Below are positions 10,847-20,734 of a stretch of DNA of 64,000 nucleotides, piece after piece. Position numbers and translations under genes: made by a program. Origin of the DNA: Phymorhynchus buccinoides (lineage: Eukaryota; Mollusca; Gastropoda; Neogastropoda; Raphitomidae). The first letter of the stretch is position 1, and each line of letters starts with the position of its first letter. Under the pieces are notes generated by a model, which ran no database searches, was not told the DNA's origin, and was given only the letters and a program-made list of their open reading frames with translations. The stretch spans positions 15,071,873 through 15,135,872 of the forward strand of contig CM065710.1 of assembly GCA_017654935.2 (NCBI GenBank), in the 5' to 3' direction.

Positions 10847-10872
10847 AGGTCATAGGTCAAAGGTCAAGGTTA
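10847..10872 (+). promoter_or_regulatory. Cluster of AGGTCA half-sites (site 3)
   Basis: AGGTCA at 10,847, 10,854 and 10,861, plus AGGTTA at 10,867; same spacing as sites 1 and 2. Flanks (CCAAGTTTGAAAATCAAGGT) recur in diverged form near 7,590, showing that a repeat unit carries the sites. Mirror 47,093-47,118. Confidence 0.5.
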
Positions 10873-11470
10873 CTGGACCCGATAATTCTGCCGTGCGGCT
10901 GGTGGTCTAGCGTCTTAGCGCTCTAGCTGTATCGCAACAAAGCAAATACACACAAAACCAAACACAGACACATATATATATAGCGGCACACACACTCAAA
11001 AAGAGCAGAAAACGGAGACCATGAAGACCCATTGGGTCAACCATGACCCATCACATTAAGGCAGAGAATGTAACAAACCCTGTATTTTCCTACTATTTAA
11101 CTCATATTTTAAGCATGTTTGTTTAATAACAAAATTGTGATTTTTTTAAATGCTTGGGTCCTATCTAACAAGGAGCCTGTTAACGTTTGAAGTTGGTTGG
11201 GTGAGGCACATGCCTCATGTCAAAAGGGAGAGAAACCTAGAGCATTGGCTAAGCACAACACTAATTAGTTCCCTTTTGTTCCAGGGATGGTACATTGGGT
11301 CTCAGGGGTTATACAAACCATTGGAAGAGTTGTGGGCATATAACAGTGACTCTTTCTATTCGTTGGTCAGTGGGCTTCCTAGGGTGATTTGATTTGATTG
11401 ATTTAATTTAAAGTCTGTTCACACAATGGTGATATTAGACTGTAAAAAAAAACCCAATAAATTAAAAATG
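10873..11470. other. No gene recognised
   Basis: Unique-looking sequence with a short TATATATA near 10,974. No exon or known repeat recognised. Mirror about 46,500-47,090. Confidence 0.4.
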
Positions 11471-11475
11471 TTTAA

Positions 11476-11501
11476 AGTGTGTGTGCGTGTGCGCGCGCGC
11501 G

Positions 11502-11549
<48 letters not shown>

Positions 11550-11583
11550 TGCGCGTGTGCGTGCGTGTGTGTGTGTGTGTATG
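11476..11583. repeat. GT microsatellite with GCGC cores
   Basis: Alternating GT with GCGCGCGC near 11,491. Mirror copy 46,378-46,484 as AC. Confidence 0.92.
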
Positions 11584-12599
11584 TCACGAGTTTGTGACAT
11601 TGTTCTTCTGAACAGACAGAGAAAGGCACAGTCTACCGCTCGATCACAAAGGACCCCGAGATCTTTCTCCTTCGTTGAAACTAATCGAGACAACCTACTT
11701 GTGAAATCCGTGCAACCCGTGTTAGCTCTGACCTCTCGCGAGACTCCACATTCAACTGGCGACTTCATGAGTTTTAAACCGGTCGAACGTCACTCCATAT
11801 TTTTCCTTCAGTTAAGCAACATCGCTTCATCGCTTCATCCTTTCTCCTTTTCATCGTTTTGTCCACCTACGGCCGCCCAGTGCTGAGGTGTGGTGAGGGC
11901 CACGTCCCTGAAGGATCCTGTTATCAATTGTTTATCCTGCACGAGTCCTAGACGTGAGGATAGCGAAGCTGTTGAGCTTCGGCTGAAATCTTCTCTTCTC
12001 TTCATCCTCATCGCCATCTTCACCCCTTTTATTTGGTTCCTCATCGTCCTCCCTTCCCCGTCATCGTCCCTGGCGTTCACTGGAGTCCTGGAAGAAAGCT
12101 GTGGCCGGTCCGGAACCCCTTCCACCTGCTCGCGCTTACCCCGAGCCCTTGGCGAGACCAGAGCTGCGACTGTCTTGTGGGGAGGATTCTTCTTCTTCAT
12201 TCCGCCACTTGGAAGTTTGGTCAGTAGCTGCATAAAATTAGTATTAATCCCGTTAAAACTCGTACAACAACGCGCGCGTAACAATGTAGAATAGCTAGTT
12301 ATAGGTTTGCTAACATGTATATTTGTGTGCGTTTTCTTTGGTTCATTTTTCTTATTATTTTCTTGATTTTTGCATAAGGGGCTAAGGAACTGACTGGCTG
12401 GGTCATGACTTGTCAGTTGGATAGGTTTTTGCCGGTCGTAGAATTTGGTACTTGAACTCGGCACATATTTTTGAATCAATGTTTTGGCTCGCCATTGTGT
12501 GTTTAGGCCGTGCAAATCGTTTTTCGGTGCAAAGCGTATTTGAGTTCACAGAGATTCAGAATCCTAAATGCGTGCACGCGCGCGCATTATTCCTTGTTG
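11584..12599. other. Region without supported gene
   Basis: A 226-codon minus-strand frame (11,835-12,515) has Lys/Arg-rich, unstructured composition, no recognised domain and no splice context. Its mirror copy is broken (frame lost near 46,027), which argues against coding. GC-rich blocks near 12,040-12,170 could be an untranslated or promoter-like region of an unrecognised element. Confidence 0.4.
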
Positions 12600-12685
12600 C
12601 GGTATATGTTTAGCCTCGCGGCCTATGTTTAGCCTCGCGGTATATGTTTAGCCTCGCGACCTATGTTTAGCCTCGCGGTCATCGT
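12600..12685. repeat. Short tandem repeat, four units of about 20 bp
   Basis: TATGTTTAGCCTCGCGG occurs four times, alternating between following GT/TA and CC/AC bases, near 12,602-12,680. Mirror about 45,283-45,357. Confidence 0.85.
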
Positions 12686-13340
12686 CCTAGCTTAATTAGG
12701 TATTAAGAGACTCTGCGGAGAGCTGGATAACAGAGGGTTATTCCAGTCGCGCTTCTAGCTATGCTGATAGGAGCTTTGTAAAGCGTTCATCCCCGTTTCT
12801 GTTTTTATTTTTGAGAGAAAGTGTAATTAGTGTTTTCAAGGCTTTTTGACCTTTTGAAGTACATTGTGAATGCCATTTTGGGGAAATACATTCTTTGCCT
12901 GTAGTTCGTCCGCCTTCTGGAAGAAATGATAATGAAGGGACATATTTTTGGTGGTGAAGTTCTATGTGATATTTTCAGAAGAATTTAAGTGTCCATTCTT
13001 GTACCTGAAAAGCTGTGAAATTTTCAGAAGAATGTAATTGTTAATTTTTGTATTTGAAAGGCTAGAATTTTCTAAATGTATGAAAGCCTTGTTGTTCCAG
13101 AAAAAGTGAAACCTTTTAGTTAATCCTTTTTGATGAAATATTACCCCTAGACTGAGTCGTGTGAAAAGGATTGTAAAGAAAGTGTTTTTCAGCGTTTTGG
13201 GGTTCTTGGAGAGAACCAAGTTTAAAGAGGGAGGGTTTTTACATCCCTGAAGAGGACTGTTGGGGAATTAGTTTTTGGGTAAACACAAAACTGTTGTTAC
13301 TCTGGGAGTTCAAAACTAGGTTTTTGTTTTGGTTTTTCAT
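12686..13340. other. No gene recognised
   Basis: AT-rich; an AATTTTCTA-type motif and the TCAGAAGAAT block repeat imperfectly near 12,975 and 13,024. No exon recognised. Confidence 0.35.
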
Positions 13341-13344
13341 ACAG

Positions 13345-13363
13345 TCCTGATCCTGATCCTTAT

Positions 13364-13404
<41 letters not shown>

Positions 13405-13411
13405 TCCTGAT

Positions 13412-13458
<47 letters not shown>

Positions 13459-13470
13459 ACCTGACCTGAC
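13345..13470. repeat. Hexanucleotide array CCTGAG/CCTGAT
   Basis: About 20 units of CCTGAG or CCTGAT, giving QAQAQD-type frames that are not real proteins. The right copy (about 44,478-44,610) has a different number and order of the two unit types, so the locus is polymorphic. Confidence 0.92.
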
Positions 13471-14360
13471 CTGACCTGTTGCTGCCTGGTTGACCGCCCG
13501 GTCAACCGCTCTTTTCTCCGTTTCCGGCTGTGGGAGGCCGCCCGCCTTTCTGTCTGGCCCCGGGTTAGGCCCGATCTGTCGGCCTGTCTGTGCGTTCGGG
13601 CCAGGCTTCGACGTTCCTGTTGGGGAGTCTGTGGGCGACCTCTGCCGTCTCTCTTCTTTTGTTTCTGCTGCTGTAGCCTGCCCCAGGAGGGGGAGCAGTT
13701 TTTCTACTGACTTTTGTTTTCCCCTTTTGTCTTCTTCTTCGGACGCTCTGCTGTTTTTGTTGGACTTCTTTTCTTCGTCTGCCCTTTCGTCGTTTTTCCC
13801 TTCAATTTTGTGTTTCTGCTTACAAACTCTCTTTTAGTTATTCAGTTAAGTTGCCGGCTTTAGCCTATTCTTTGGACAAACTTTTGAATGCCGTGTAAAT
13901 TGTGTAGATAATTTGTTGAACATTGAGTGTATTGAATTGTGTAAGTGTGTGTGTGTGCTTGCTTATAATAAATAGTCTTGTTTTGTATTGTACTTCTGGT
14001 GTGCGCGTGTGCCTTCTCCTGCGAGTTTGTCTGTCTGGGCGTGCGAGACTCTCCTCGGGGTTCGCGATTTCCCTCTCCCGATCTCTGATCAGGATCGAGC
14101 GGGGGATTTCGTGAATATGAGTGCGTGTGTATGAGTAAGTGTAACAATGCATATGATTTTATGTCTGTGAATGTGGAGGAAAAAACAACACACACAAAAC
14201 CCTAAGAAATTGATAGCAAAAAAAGTGACAAAGAAAACAAGATTAAAGTTAATTAACTCATGAACTAAAGTAATCTTGCAATTCCAGAGCGGGATAATTT
14301 TGATAATTTCAGGACTGTAAACAATGGATCCATGTTATCCATGCTTCCTAGGGTGAAGGA

Positions 14361-14362
<2 letters not shown>
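13471..14362. other. No gene recognised; GC-rich then AT-rich transition
   Basis: A pyrimidine-rich stretch (13,500-13,840) leads into CTTATAATAAATAGTCTTG, a possible polyadenylation signal at 13,969, and a GC-rich block near 14,010-14,110. This could be the end of an unidentified retroelement or a transcript 3' end. I see no protein domain. Confidence 0.35.
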
Positions 14363-14392
<30 letters not shown>

Positions 14393-14405
14393 TATGTGTG
14401 TGTGC

Positions 14406-14451
<46 letters not shown>

Positions 14452-14480
14452 ATACGTTTGTGTTTGCATGTATGTGTGTG
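14363..14480. repeat. GCGC / GT microsatellite
   Basis: GCGCGCGCGCGCG followed by GT runs with AT interruptions. The mirror at 43,390-43,540 is shorter and more interrupted. Confidence 0.9.
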
Positions 14481-14865
14481 ATTGGGTCCATTTGTTTTGT
14501 TTAATTAACACTTATAAATATCTCGAGTTCTTGTATTGTATATTATACCTTGTGTATCATGTGTATGTTGAAAGGCGTATTACGCTCATTTATTTGTGTC
14601 CGTTATAATTATTGTTTCTAATGTTTGTGTTGATTGGTGCTTCTTTTCATGTTGATAACTCATCTATTAATCATTGTTTCTAACGCTTGTGATGACTGAT
14701 GCTTGTTTTTATGTTGATTATTATTCACTTATTCGATGTATGCATTGGACTGTAGAGGGGAAGTATTGGTTTGTTTTTGATCTTGTTGATTTTTTGCTCC
14801 TTTTGTTGCCTGCTTTTTGCTCCTTTTGCTGTATTTGCTGTTTGCTGTTTTCTTGTTTGTCTATG

Positions 14866-14889
14866 TTGATAAAGGCGCATTCGCCGAAA
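14866..14889 (+). ncRNA. Degenerate hammerhead-like motif
   Basis: TTGATAA replaces CTGATGA, followed by a 4-bp stem GGCG/CGCC with a CATT loop and GAAA. The arrangement matches a hammerhead core, but two invariant positions are changed, so cleavage is not expected. Mirror near 42,975-43,000. Confidence 0.35.
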
Positions 14890-15067
14890 TATCCAGTAGT
14901 TTTGTTTTGTCTCTTGTGAATAAAATAACATCACTTTACATTTGTCGTGTAGTTGTTTGTTTGTTGTATGTTCCAGTGACGTTGCAGTCTGTTTCAGTTT
15001 TTAAAATTCTTGGATTGTGTTAAATGTATATGCTTACTTATTTGTCTTCTAGCGTTTAGTTCTTTGC

Positions 15068-15160
15068 ACAGCGCTTTGAGCTCCCTGCACGGGAGTAAAG
15101 CGCTTTACAAGTATCCATTATTATTATTATTATTATTATGTTGTTGTTGTTGTTATTGTT
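15068..15160 (+). repeat. Retroposon 3' end with ATT/GTT tail
   Basis: CAGCGCTTTGAG, then GTAAAGCGCTTTACAAGTAT, then an ATT repeat that changes to GTT. Microsatellite-tailed ends of this form are typical of LINE-related elements. Mirror about 42,700-42,795. Confidence 0.5.
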
Positions 15161-15332
15161 GTTGTTGTTTATCAAGTTAGAGTTGTTTAGTATCTCTATT
15201 ATGTTTGATGCTACTTTTCGTTCCTTGACCCTGTTTCTAGGGGCCAATGGCCTAAATAAATAAACCACCGTTCATTATTCATTGTACTGTTTTCAGCAGA
15301 ACCTACATGTTTTTGATATAAATGTCCTCCAC

Positions 15333-15551
15333 CGTTCTGAAAAGCACTCTAGTGGCCTGCATGTTGAGCCACACATAGTCGTCCTTCGAAAATCTTTGCT
15401 GACTGTGTCTGTACTTGATCACATCGTTCCACTGGGGGGCCGTATCGAAGGTCGCTGGGATCATGCCTTGCTGGTGGCAGAACCTTCTCGCTGCCAGAAA
15501 ACTGCCCGCGGGTTCTCTGTGCTCGATGAAACAGCCTTTTGAAGACTCGAA
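15333..15551 (-). CDS. Receptor exon: N-terminal half of C-type lectin-like domain (partial gene)
   Basis: Minus-strand exon opening at acceptor TGTGTTGCAG and reading FESSKGCFIEH, then SFLAARRFCHQQGMIPATF, then DYVWLNMQ. The spaced C...SF..A..FC...G..PA.F...W..V pattern followed by DYVWL is the first half of a C-type lectin-like domain, an extracellular carbohydrate- or protein-binding fold. The donor could be AACG|GTGGAG (15,333) or AGA|GTGCTT (15,348). With the first, this copy ends in a phase that does not fit the next exon, while the right copy, with 8 extra bases, does fit. A TTAA MITE ends 10 bp upstream of the exon, so its terminus supplies part of the pyrimidine tract. It is part of a multi-exon gene with 10,564-10,632 and 17,492-17,945. 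Confidence 0.7.
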
Positions 15552-15565
15552 CTGCAACACATTAA

Positions 15566-16121
15566 AGGGGCACCCTGACGGATAAGTTTTTTGCAAGAAA
15601 CACGTCCAGATCTGCAGGAAAACATCCTTTACAGAGATCGCAACTCACTTTTCTGTGGTTTCCCAGAAATCAAGCCGTCAAAAAGGCGATTCCTCCTTGG
15701 CGGAGGTGCTGGAAGTCAAATTATTTCACCCAAAGAGAAGGCGTTTGCCGTCTCTTTTTGAATGGCCGCCTGTGTTTAGACCAAATCGTTTGCACGAACT
15801 TTTCACAATACAAGACTTTTTTTCTTTAAAAAAAAATGGTATAGTTTATGTAAAGGTGTTTCGCTCACAACAAAGGAAATAGCTCCTTTTGTCTTTTACT
15901 GCACAACAAAAAAAGAAAACGCTTCAACCGCAATGAGTGACCTCCACCCACCCCATCCAAAATGGCTACTCTCTCCGGCATCTCCGCCAAGGAAGAATCG
16001 CCGTTTTGACGGTTTAATTGATAAGAAACCAGAGCAAAGTAAGTGTTCCGATCCTTGAAAAGGCTGTCTTTCTGGTAATCTCGACGTGTTTCTTGCAAAA
16101 ACTCATCCGTCAGGGTCCACC
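15566..16121. mobile_element. TTAA-flanked foldback MITE, copy B
   Basis: Complete element between TTAA at 15,562-15,565 and TTAA at 16,122-16,125. Ends read AGGGGCACCCTGACGGATAA and, inverted, GGTGGACCCTGACGGATGAG. Sub-terminal stretches also mirror each other (GGCGATTCCTCCTTGGCGGA against TCCGCCAAGGAAGAATCGCC). No transposase. It lies 10 bp from the lectin exon acceptor. The mirror copy is 41,699-42,281. Confidence 0.88.
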
Positions 16122-16213
16122 TTAAATTTTGAGATACAAGGGGAACCTCACTGGCACTAGTGTTTACCTGCCTTTCGTTTCCTCCGACTATGACTGCCAG
16201 ATAGCAGAGGCGG

Positions 16214-16425
16214 CAGCTGCTATTCTTCTTCTTCTTCTTCTTCTTCTTCTTCTTCTTCTTCTACTACTTCTTCTTTTTTTCTGTTTCTTCTTCTGTTCTT
16301 CTTCTTCTTCTTCTTTTTTGTTTCTTCTCCTTCTCCTCCTTCTTCTTCTTCTTCTTCTTCTTCTTCTTCTTCTTCTTCTGTGGTGGTGGCCAGCTTCTTT
16401 TTATAGAAGTAAATGCACACACTTT
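16214..16425. repeat. TTC microsatellite with conserved tail
   Basis: About 165 bp of TTC units with interruptions, then TGTGGTGGTGGCCAGCTTCT. Inverted-arm homology ends here, and the right contig starts inside the matching GAA tract, so it is the likely assembly break point. Confidence 0.9.
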
Positions 16426-16982
16426 AGGGGGTGACCAAAGAAAAAGAAGCAGAAGAGAGAAAAAAAACACCACAGCAGAGACAAGAATCAGCTATCACAC
16501 AACATAGTCTACTTGAATTTATTTGGGTCCAGTAGAGGGCAAAAATATCAGATGCAGCAAACACAATAAAAACTTTTTCCTAATTCTGGACTTGGGTGGG
16601 GATATCTGCAGGGAGCTGCCGGCAGCTACTAATTTTCACGTTCGCCCCCCCAGGAAGCTGGGAACTAGCCGACCCTAGACACTCCACAAGGCAGTGCCCA
16701 GGCCCCACACCAAAAGGACAAACAAAGACAAAGAAACAAATCCCTAACTACTGCGTGGCTGGGCTACAATGTGTTTATCGTGGAGAGACCTTGCCCAGGG
16801 TACATCCCCACTTTCTGTACCAAAGGGGTTTGAGGACGAGAGTTGGCTTTGGGGGAAGGTCCCCCCCCCCAAAATGCCAGGAATATTTTTAGACGGAAAT
16901 ATTTCACCTGAATCATGACTCACGTGACCCAATCGCATCGCATCCCCATACGATTTGACGCGTGTGTGGCGCCGGCTTAATT
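16426..16982. other. No gene recognised
   Basis: First unique sequence of the spacer; C-run at 16,861-16,871. No exon or known repeat recognised. Confidence 0.4.
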
Positions 16983-17275
16983 TCTTCTTCTTCTTCTGCG
17001 TTCCCGGGCTCTAAGGCCGCAATGGGTACGTATGTGTCCGTTTTCCAGCTTTCACTGGTGTCCTCGCTGCATTAAGCCGACACATTCCGATTTCGGAGGA
17101 GCTCAAAGGAGAAAACTATATGGAAGATTTGTATTGCAAAACAAAAGGCAGGAGAATGGGCCCAAAGTCAGAAAGATAGTAGATGACACAAAGCAAGGAA
17201 AAAGGCAGAGTCAAAGAGAGAGAGACAGATCAGAGGAAGTGACAAGCACATAACTTCCAGAAGATGGGGGAACTA
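16983..17275. mobile_element. TTC-headed interspersed repeat, copy 1
   Basis: TTCTTCTTCTTCTGCGTTCC opens a roughly 300-bp unit with CACATTCCGATTTCGGAGGA, GGAAGATTTG, GGAGAATGGGCC, AGTCAGAAAGATAGTAGATG and AAAGGCAGAGTCAAAGAGAG in fixed order. Other copies are 26,897-27,195, 39,843-40,165 and, inverted, 29,560-29,865. Read on the other strand it ends in a GAA-repeat tail, as expected for a LINE-mobilised short element. No RNA polymerase III boxes recognised. Confidence 0.75.
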
Positions 17276-17360
17276 TTTATACCGAAGACCTCCCTGGTAT
17301 CCCCACGCTCTGGGCTTAAGTTCAAAAGCTGGTTACACGCCAGAAATCAAAACTTGTCAC

Positions 17361-17445
17361 GTTTGAAGGCGATTTGTGAAAGAGCTATTTGTGAAAGAGC
17401 GAATTGGGAAATGACGATTTGGGAAATGGCGATTCGGAAAGTCCC
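17361..17445. repeat. 15-bp minisatellite
   Basis: About five imperfect units related to GGCGATTTGGGAAAT. A related array runs inverted near 61,765-61,850. Confidence 0.65.
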
Positions 17446-17491
17446 CATACCAACGCGGGTCATTTCATTTTTGTTTGTTTTTTACACACAC

Positions 17492-17945
17492 CTGCCCCAG
17501 CCCACACTTAAAGTGAAAACCAGCACACTTCCCCTCGTCCTCTTCCTCCAGACACTGAGCCACTTCGTCGCAGGGAAACTGGAGGTACATCTCAGGCCAC
17601 GACTCCTTCGAACAGTTCCACTTCCCGTTCAGAAACCTCTGCGGAACAACCCTCTGAAAAAACGAATACACCAACCCTATGCTTTCGTACGTTTTCATGG
17701 TGTACGAGATCGAAAACGACCGACATTGGTCGCGGTGTTTCTCGCGTGTCCAGGTTTTCGGGAAAGTGACCGGGAAGGCGTGAAGTTGGTTCTGTTTGGT
17801 GGTTGGTTGTCCGCATTCTCCCGGAGAGCCGTAAAGCCCCGTGTACGCTCGTTGGTAGGTGCTGTTCAAGGTGATGAAGATTCCCTGTCCTCGCGCGGAA
17901 GATACCGTCCCGCAGAGAATGGCCGGGTAGGCATGAGGGGCTCGG
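17492..17945 (-). CDS. Receptor exon: cysteine-rich ectodomain segment, CUB/LDLa-like end (partial gene)
   Basis: A 454-bp minus-strand exon between acceptor GCGTAACAG and donor GGCAG|GTGTGT, open throughout (one base plus 151 codons). Visible features are HAYPAILCGTV, IFITLNSTYQRAYTG (CUB-like strands), REKHRDQCRSFSISY, and near the end LQFPCDEVAQCLEEEDEGKC. The C.....C...DE...C spacing of that last segment resembles the second half of an LDL-receptor class A repeat, with acidic calcium-site residues. The segment lies directly before the lectin exon at 15.3 kb, an order I recall from gastropod CUB/lectin/LDLa receptors (recollection, not searched). The 250-codon plus-strand frame across it is antisense and ignored. 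Confidence 0.6.
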
Positions 17946-18164
17946 CTGTTACGCATGTAACCTTTTTATTTTTGGAACAAAAAGACGAGTTATATTGTTG
18001 TAACATATTATACTAGTATATAATATAATATTCAACAAAAAAAGAAGCTAAGGATTTGTCAGCTTGGGCTATTATTAGGATTCTACCCTTTCGGTAGAAT
18101 ACTGTTGCATTTGTAAGCGTTCTTTCTTCTTGTTCTTCTTCTTCTTCTTCTTCTTCTTCTTCGT

Positions 18165-18279
18165 GTAGAGTGGCACAGTGGTAGCGCGTTCGCTTCGTGT
18201 CAAGTAAACCCGAGTTCGAACCTGGGTACAGGGGATTTTTCCTCTCACTTTGCACTAGGCCTTGCGGTCTGAACGTGGA

Positions 18280-18310
<31 letters not shown>

Positions 18311-18538
18311 CGTGTGCTCATGCACTTAGCACACGCTAAACCCAGTGCATGGCAACGAAAAAGTTGTCATTTGGTCAAAATTTACCCCCCTCCCTTCCTT
18401 CCTCATCAGTCACACAAAAATCGCATGCCAAAAAAAAAGGGTGGCACGCCTCTGGCTGCGACGCGCTCTCCAGGTGGAGCAACCCGAATTTCACAGAGAC
18501 GCCTCTGTGACTATGATGTACCTAACCTAACCTAACTT
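18165..18538 (+). mobile_element. tRNA-derived SINE with V-SINE-like core, copy 2
   Basis: Same A-box, B-box and CTTTCGGATGAGACGATAAA core as the copy at 3,968. Tail CCTAACCTAACCTAACTTAA. Flanked by TTC microsatellites on both sides (18,120-18,164 and 18,540-18,660). Confidence 0.85.
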
Positions 18539-18539
18539 A

Positions 18540-18660
18540 ACCTTCTTCTTCTTCTTCTTTTTTCTTCTTCTTCTTCTTCTTCTTCTCCTTCTCCTTCTTC
18601 TTCTTCTTCTCCTTCTCCTTCTTCTTCTTCTTCTTCTTCTTCTTCTCCTTCTCCTTTTTT
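18540..18660. repeat. TTC/CTT microsatellite
   Basis: TTC units with regular TTCTCC interruptions directly after the SINE tail. Confidence 0.9.
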
Positions 18661-19283
18661 CATCCGATTTGGCTGACATTTTCAGGAAAGTTGCGGGGTA
18701 TAGAGTAGAAAGGGGGGTAGTGTACCCCTTAAGGCATTAGCGTAATTTGATGTCAACTTGTGGATCTCCAGCTGGCTATTGAAAAAAGAATTAGATCACC
18801 AGCATCTGTTAAACTGTTTCTACTGTCACTGTACCAACTCTCTTGTTTGTAACTGAAAGTGTTTTCTAGACGCAAACGGATTTGTGAAGACCATCACACA
18901 TTGGTCAGTGCGTACCGGTACGGGTCAGTGCGCACCGTAGATACAGGCCATCACATACTGGGATCTAAAAGCTGTACTTTCAACTTAAAGTGAATTATTT
19001 TCAAATGATAAAAATAGGTAAACATTCAGCTCCCTTTTACTGTCAAAACTATCTAGACATTGTATTTAGATGAAATGAAGCAGGACAAACCTAGACAGTG
19101 ATCTCTGCTTAAAAACATATTGTTATTTCTGACACTTCTTCGATTACTCATACAGATGCGTCATGCTGCCAAATCTAGGGACCAGACTAGATCGGTTGAG
19201 CAAATAAGATAGGCTACACATGTGTATGCGTGCAAGTTATTTCAAAGGGATTTAACACTCATATAATGGAGCGAAAAAATAAA

Positions 19284-19288
<5 letters not shown>
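18661..19288. other. No gene recognised
   Basis: Unique-looking; a GTCAGTGCGTACCGGTACGG block near 18,905 is partly repeated at 18,926. An ACAGATGCGTCATGCTGCC block near 19,153 recurs, diverged, near 34,468 and belongs to a dispersed repeat. Confidence 0.35.

Positions 19289-19348
<60 letters not shown>
19289..19348. repeat. GA microsatellite
   Basis: About 30 uninterrupted AG units. Confidence 0.95.
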
Positions 19349-19354
<6 letters not shown>

Positions 19355-19636
19355 ACAAAAAGGATTCACACCCCTCTCGAAGGCAAGGCACCGCACCACA
19401 GTAGAACGGAGCAATCACACAATAAAAGACTATAATATGACATAAACAAGAGGCAAAGCCTTCAAGGCTCAACCGCTTTGTGTTTACTTTTTTTTAAAAT
19501 TGGATATAGATCTAAATGCCAGAGTGGGTACTCTAGTCATGTCTATTAGTTTTTTAAACTAAAATTTCAGAACCTTATTATTTTTGTCATTTTACATAAG
19601 TATTTTTTTTATAAGATTTTTCATTCATACTATAAA

Positions 19637-19874
19637 TCGATGGCTTGGAGTCAAAACGGACTATCTATATATAGTCCATTGGCGTATTATTGGACTTAAT
19701 ACAAAAACTAATAACTTGTATCAAACAATGACTGCAGAAATATAAAAAGGGGTTTTTGCTTTTTATATTTCAGCAGTCTTTTTTTAAAAATACAAGTTAT
19801 TAGTTTTTGTAATAAGCTCAATAATATGTCAATGGACTATCTAAAGATAGTCCGTTTTGACACCAAGCCATCGA
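19637..19874. mobile_element. Foldback MITE abutting an exon donor
   Basis: Ends are TCGATGGCTTGG and CCAAGCCATCGA. Inside, AAAACGGACTATCT/AGATAGTCCGTTTT and AAAAACTAATAACTTGTAT/ATACAAGTTATTAGTTTTT pair, giving inverted arms of about 95 bp around a short loop with its own TATAAAAAG/CTTTTTATA stem. Non-coding. Its edge lies 11 bp inside the intron from the donor of the exon at 19,886-20,050. Confidence 0.82.
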
Positions 19875-19885
19875 AATATACACAC

Positions 19886-20050
19886 CTAAGGAGGAAGTCA
19901 AAGGGACGACTTCCATCAAGAACGCTTCGGACCGATTCAGAACCTGGTAGCTAAATTCAATTGTCTCTTGGTTAGCGAAGAAGTACATCTGAAAGAAGAC
20001 GTGGTTCGTCCAGGTGTGGTACTCGACATGATTCACGTAGTAGTACTCCA
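19886..20050 (-). CDS. Receptor exon: CUB-like domain segment (partial gene)
   Basis: A 165-bp minus-strand exon with acceptor CCCGTTTTTCTTGGAAG and donor CCTTAG|GTGTGT. It begins and ends in phase 1, a symmetric arrangement common for extracellular module exons. It reads EYYYVNHVEYHTWTNHVFF, QMYFFANQETIEFSYQVLNR, then SEAFLMEVVPLTSSL. Alternating hydrophobic strands and IEFSYQVLNRSE resemble the end of a CUB domain. Upstream of the cysteine-rich exon at 17.5 kb in gene order. Phases between this exon and its neighbours do not match directly, so intermediate exons are missing from my model. Confidence 0.5.
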
Positions 20051-20117
20051 CTTCCAAGAAAAACGGGAACAACCTTTTGGTTTAAATAGCATTTTTCGGT
20101 AAAGGTCAAGATGTGCC

Positions 20118-20119
<2 letters not shown>

Positions 20120-20168
<49 letters not shown>
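20120..20168. repeat. Poly-C homopolymer (49 bases)
   Basis: Uninterrupted C run in the intron 70 bp upstream of the CUB-like exon. Length is probably unreliable in the assembly. Confidence 0.95.
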
Positions 20169-20187
20169 TACATTTCTCGGTTATTTC

Positions 20188-20318
20188 CATTTTTCCGTTT
20201 TTGCCTTTCTTACCAAACATGAAGCCGTATTTAATGAACATTTTGAGCTAATTATCTTTGTTCAATAATTCATTGCAGTCATGATAAAGGCCATTAGAAA
20301 GGCAAAAACGGAAAAAAT
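20188..20318. repeat. Inverted repeat, 25-bp arms
   Basis: CCATTTTTCCGTTTTTGCCT (20,188) pairs with AGGCAAAAACGGAAAAAATGG (near 20,298). The loop of about 80 bp contains the end of the MITE-sized interval before the LINE. It may mark the LINE insertion point. Confidence 0.6.
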
Positions 20319-20734
20319 GGAATTGGTTTAAACAAGTTTTAATCAAATAAAGCACATACAGCAGCACATAATTTAAATAAGAAGAGCACAACAAGCTTAG
20401 AGCTTATGCATGGCACTCCAACAATTTTCAATTACATAATATTGGCTGCCACAAGCATGGAAATAAACAGCACAACATCAATATTAGTGTACAATGGAAA
20501 GAAAAACAAATAAAACAATAACTTACCAACAAAAACATGAATCAAAACAACAGATTAGAAACGTATTATAATCACATAAAACTCTCTAATCAAAATTTTG
20601 CCTTTGGGTTGCAGGGGCAAGGCTGAGACGCGCACCGGTTGCGAACTGCATCAAATCAACAATTTCATCACAGAAACTATACCAACCAGGGCTTAAATGT
20701 AACGAGTCACAATAAGGACACACATTAGAGACAG
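20319..20734 (-). other. Probable 3' UTR of the LINE
   Basis: AT-rich sequence downstream (minus strand) of the LINE stop codon. No poly-A or clear microsatellite tail was found, so the 3' boundary is a guess near the inverted repeat. Confidence 0.4.

Noticed and set aside
11835..12515. 226-codon minus-strand frame shared by both arms
   Set aside because: Presence in both arms reflects duplication, not conservation; the right copy is broken, and composition is Lys/Arg-rich without a domain.
13490..13837. 115-codon plus-strand frame in the pyrimidine-rich stretch
   Set aside because: Ser/Phe/Leu composition follows base composition; no domain or splice context.
17264..18016. 250-codon plus-strand frame
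   Set aside because: Antisense to the cysteine-rich receptor exon, which has splice sites and protein-like composition on the minus strand.
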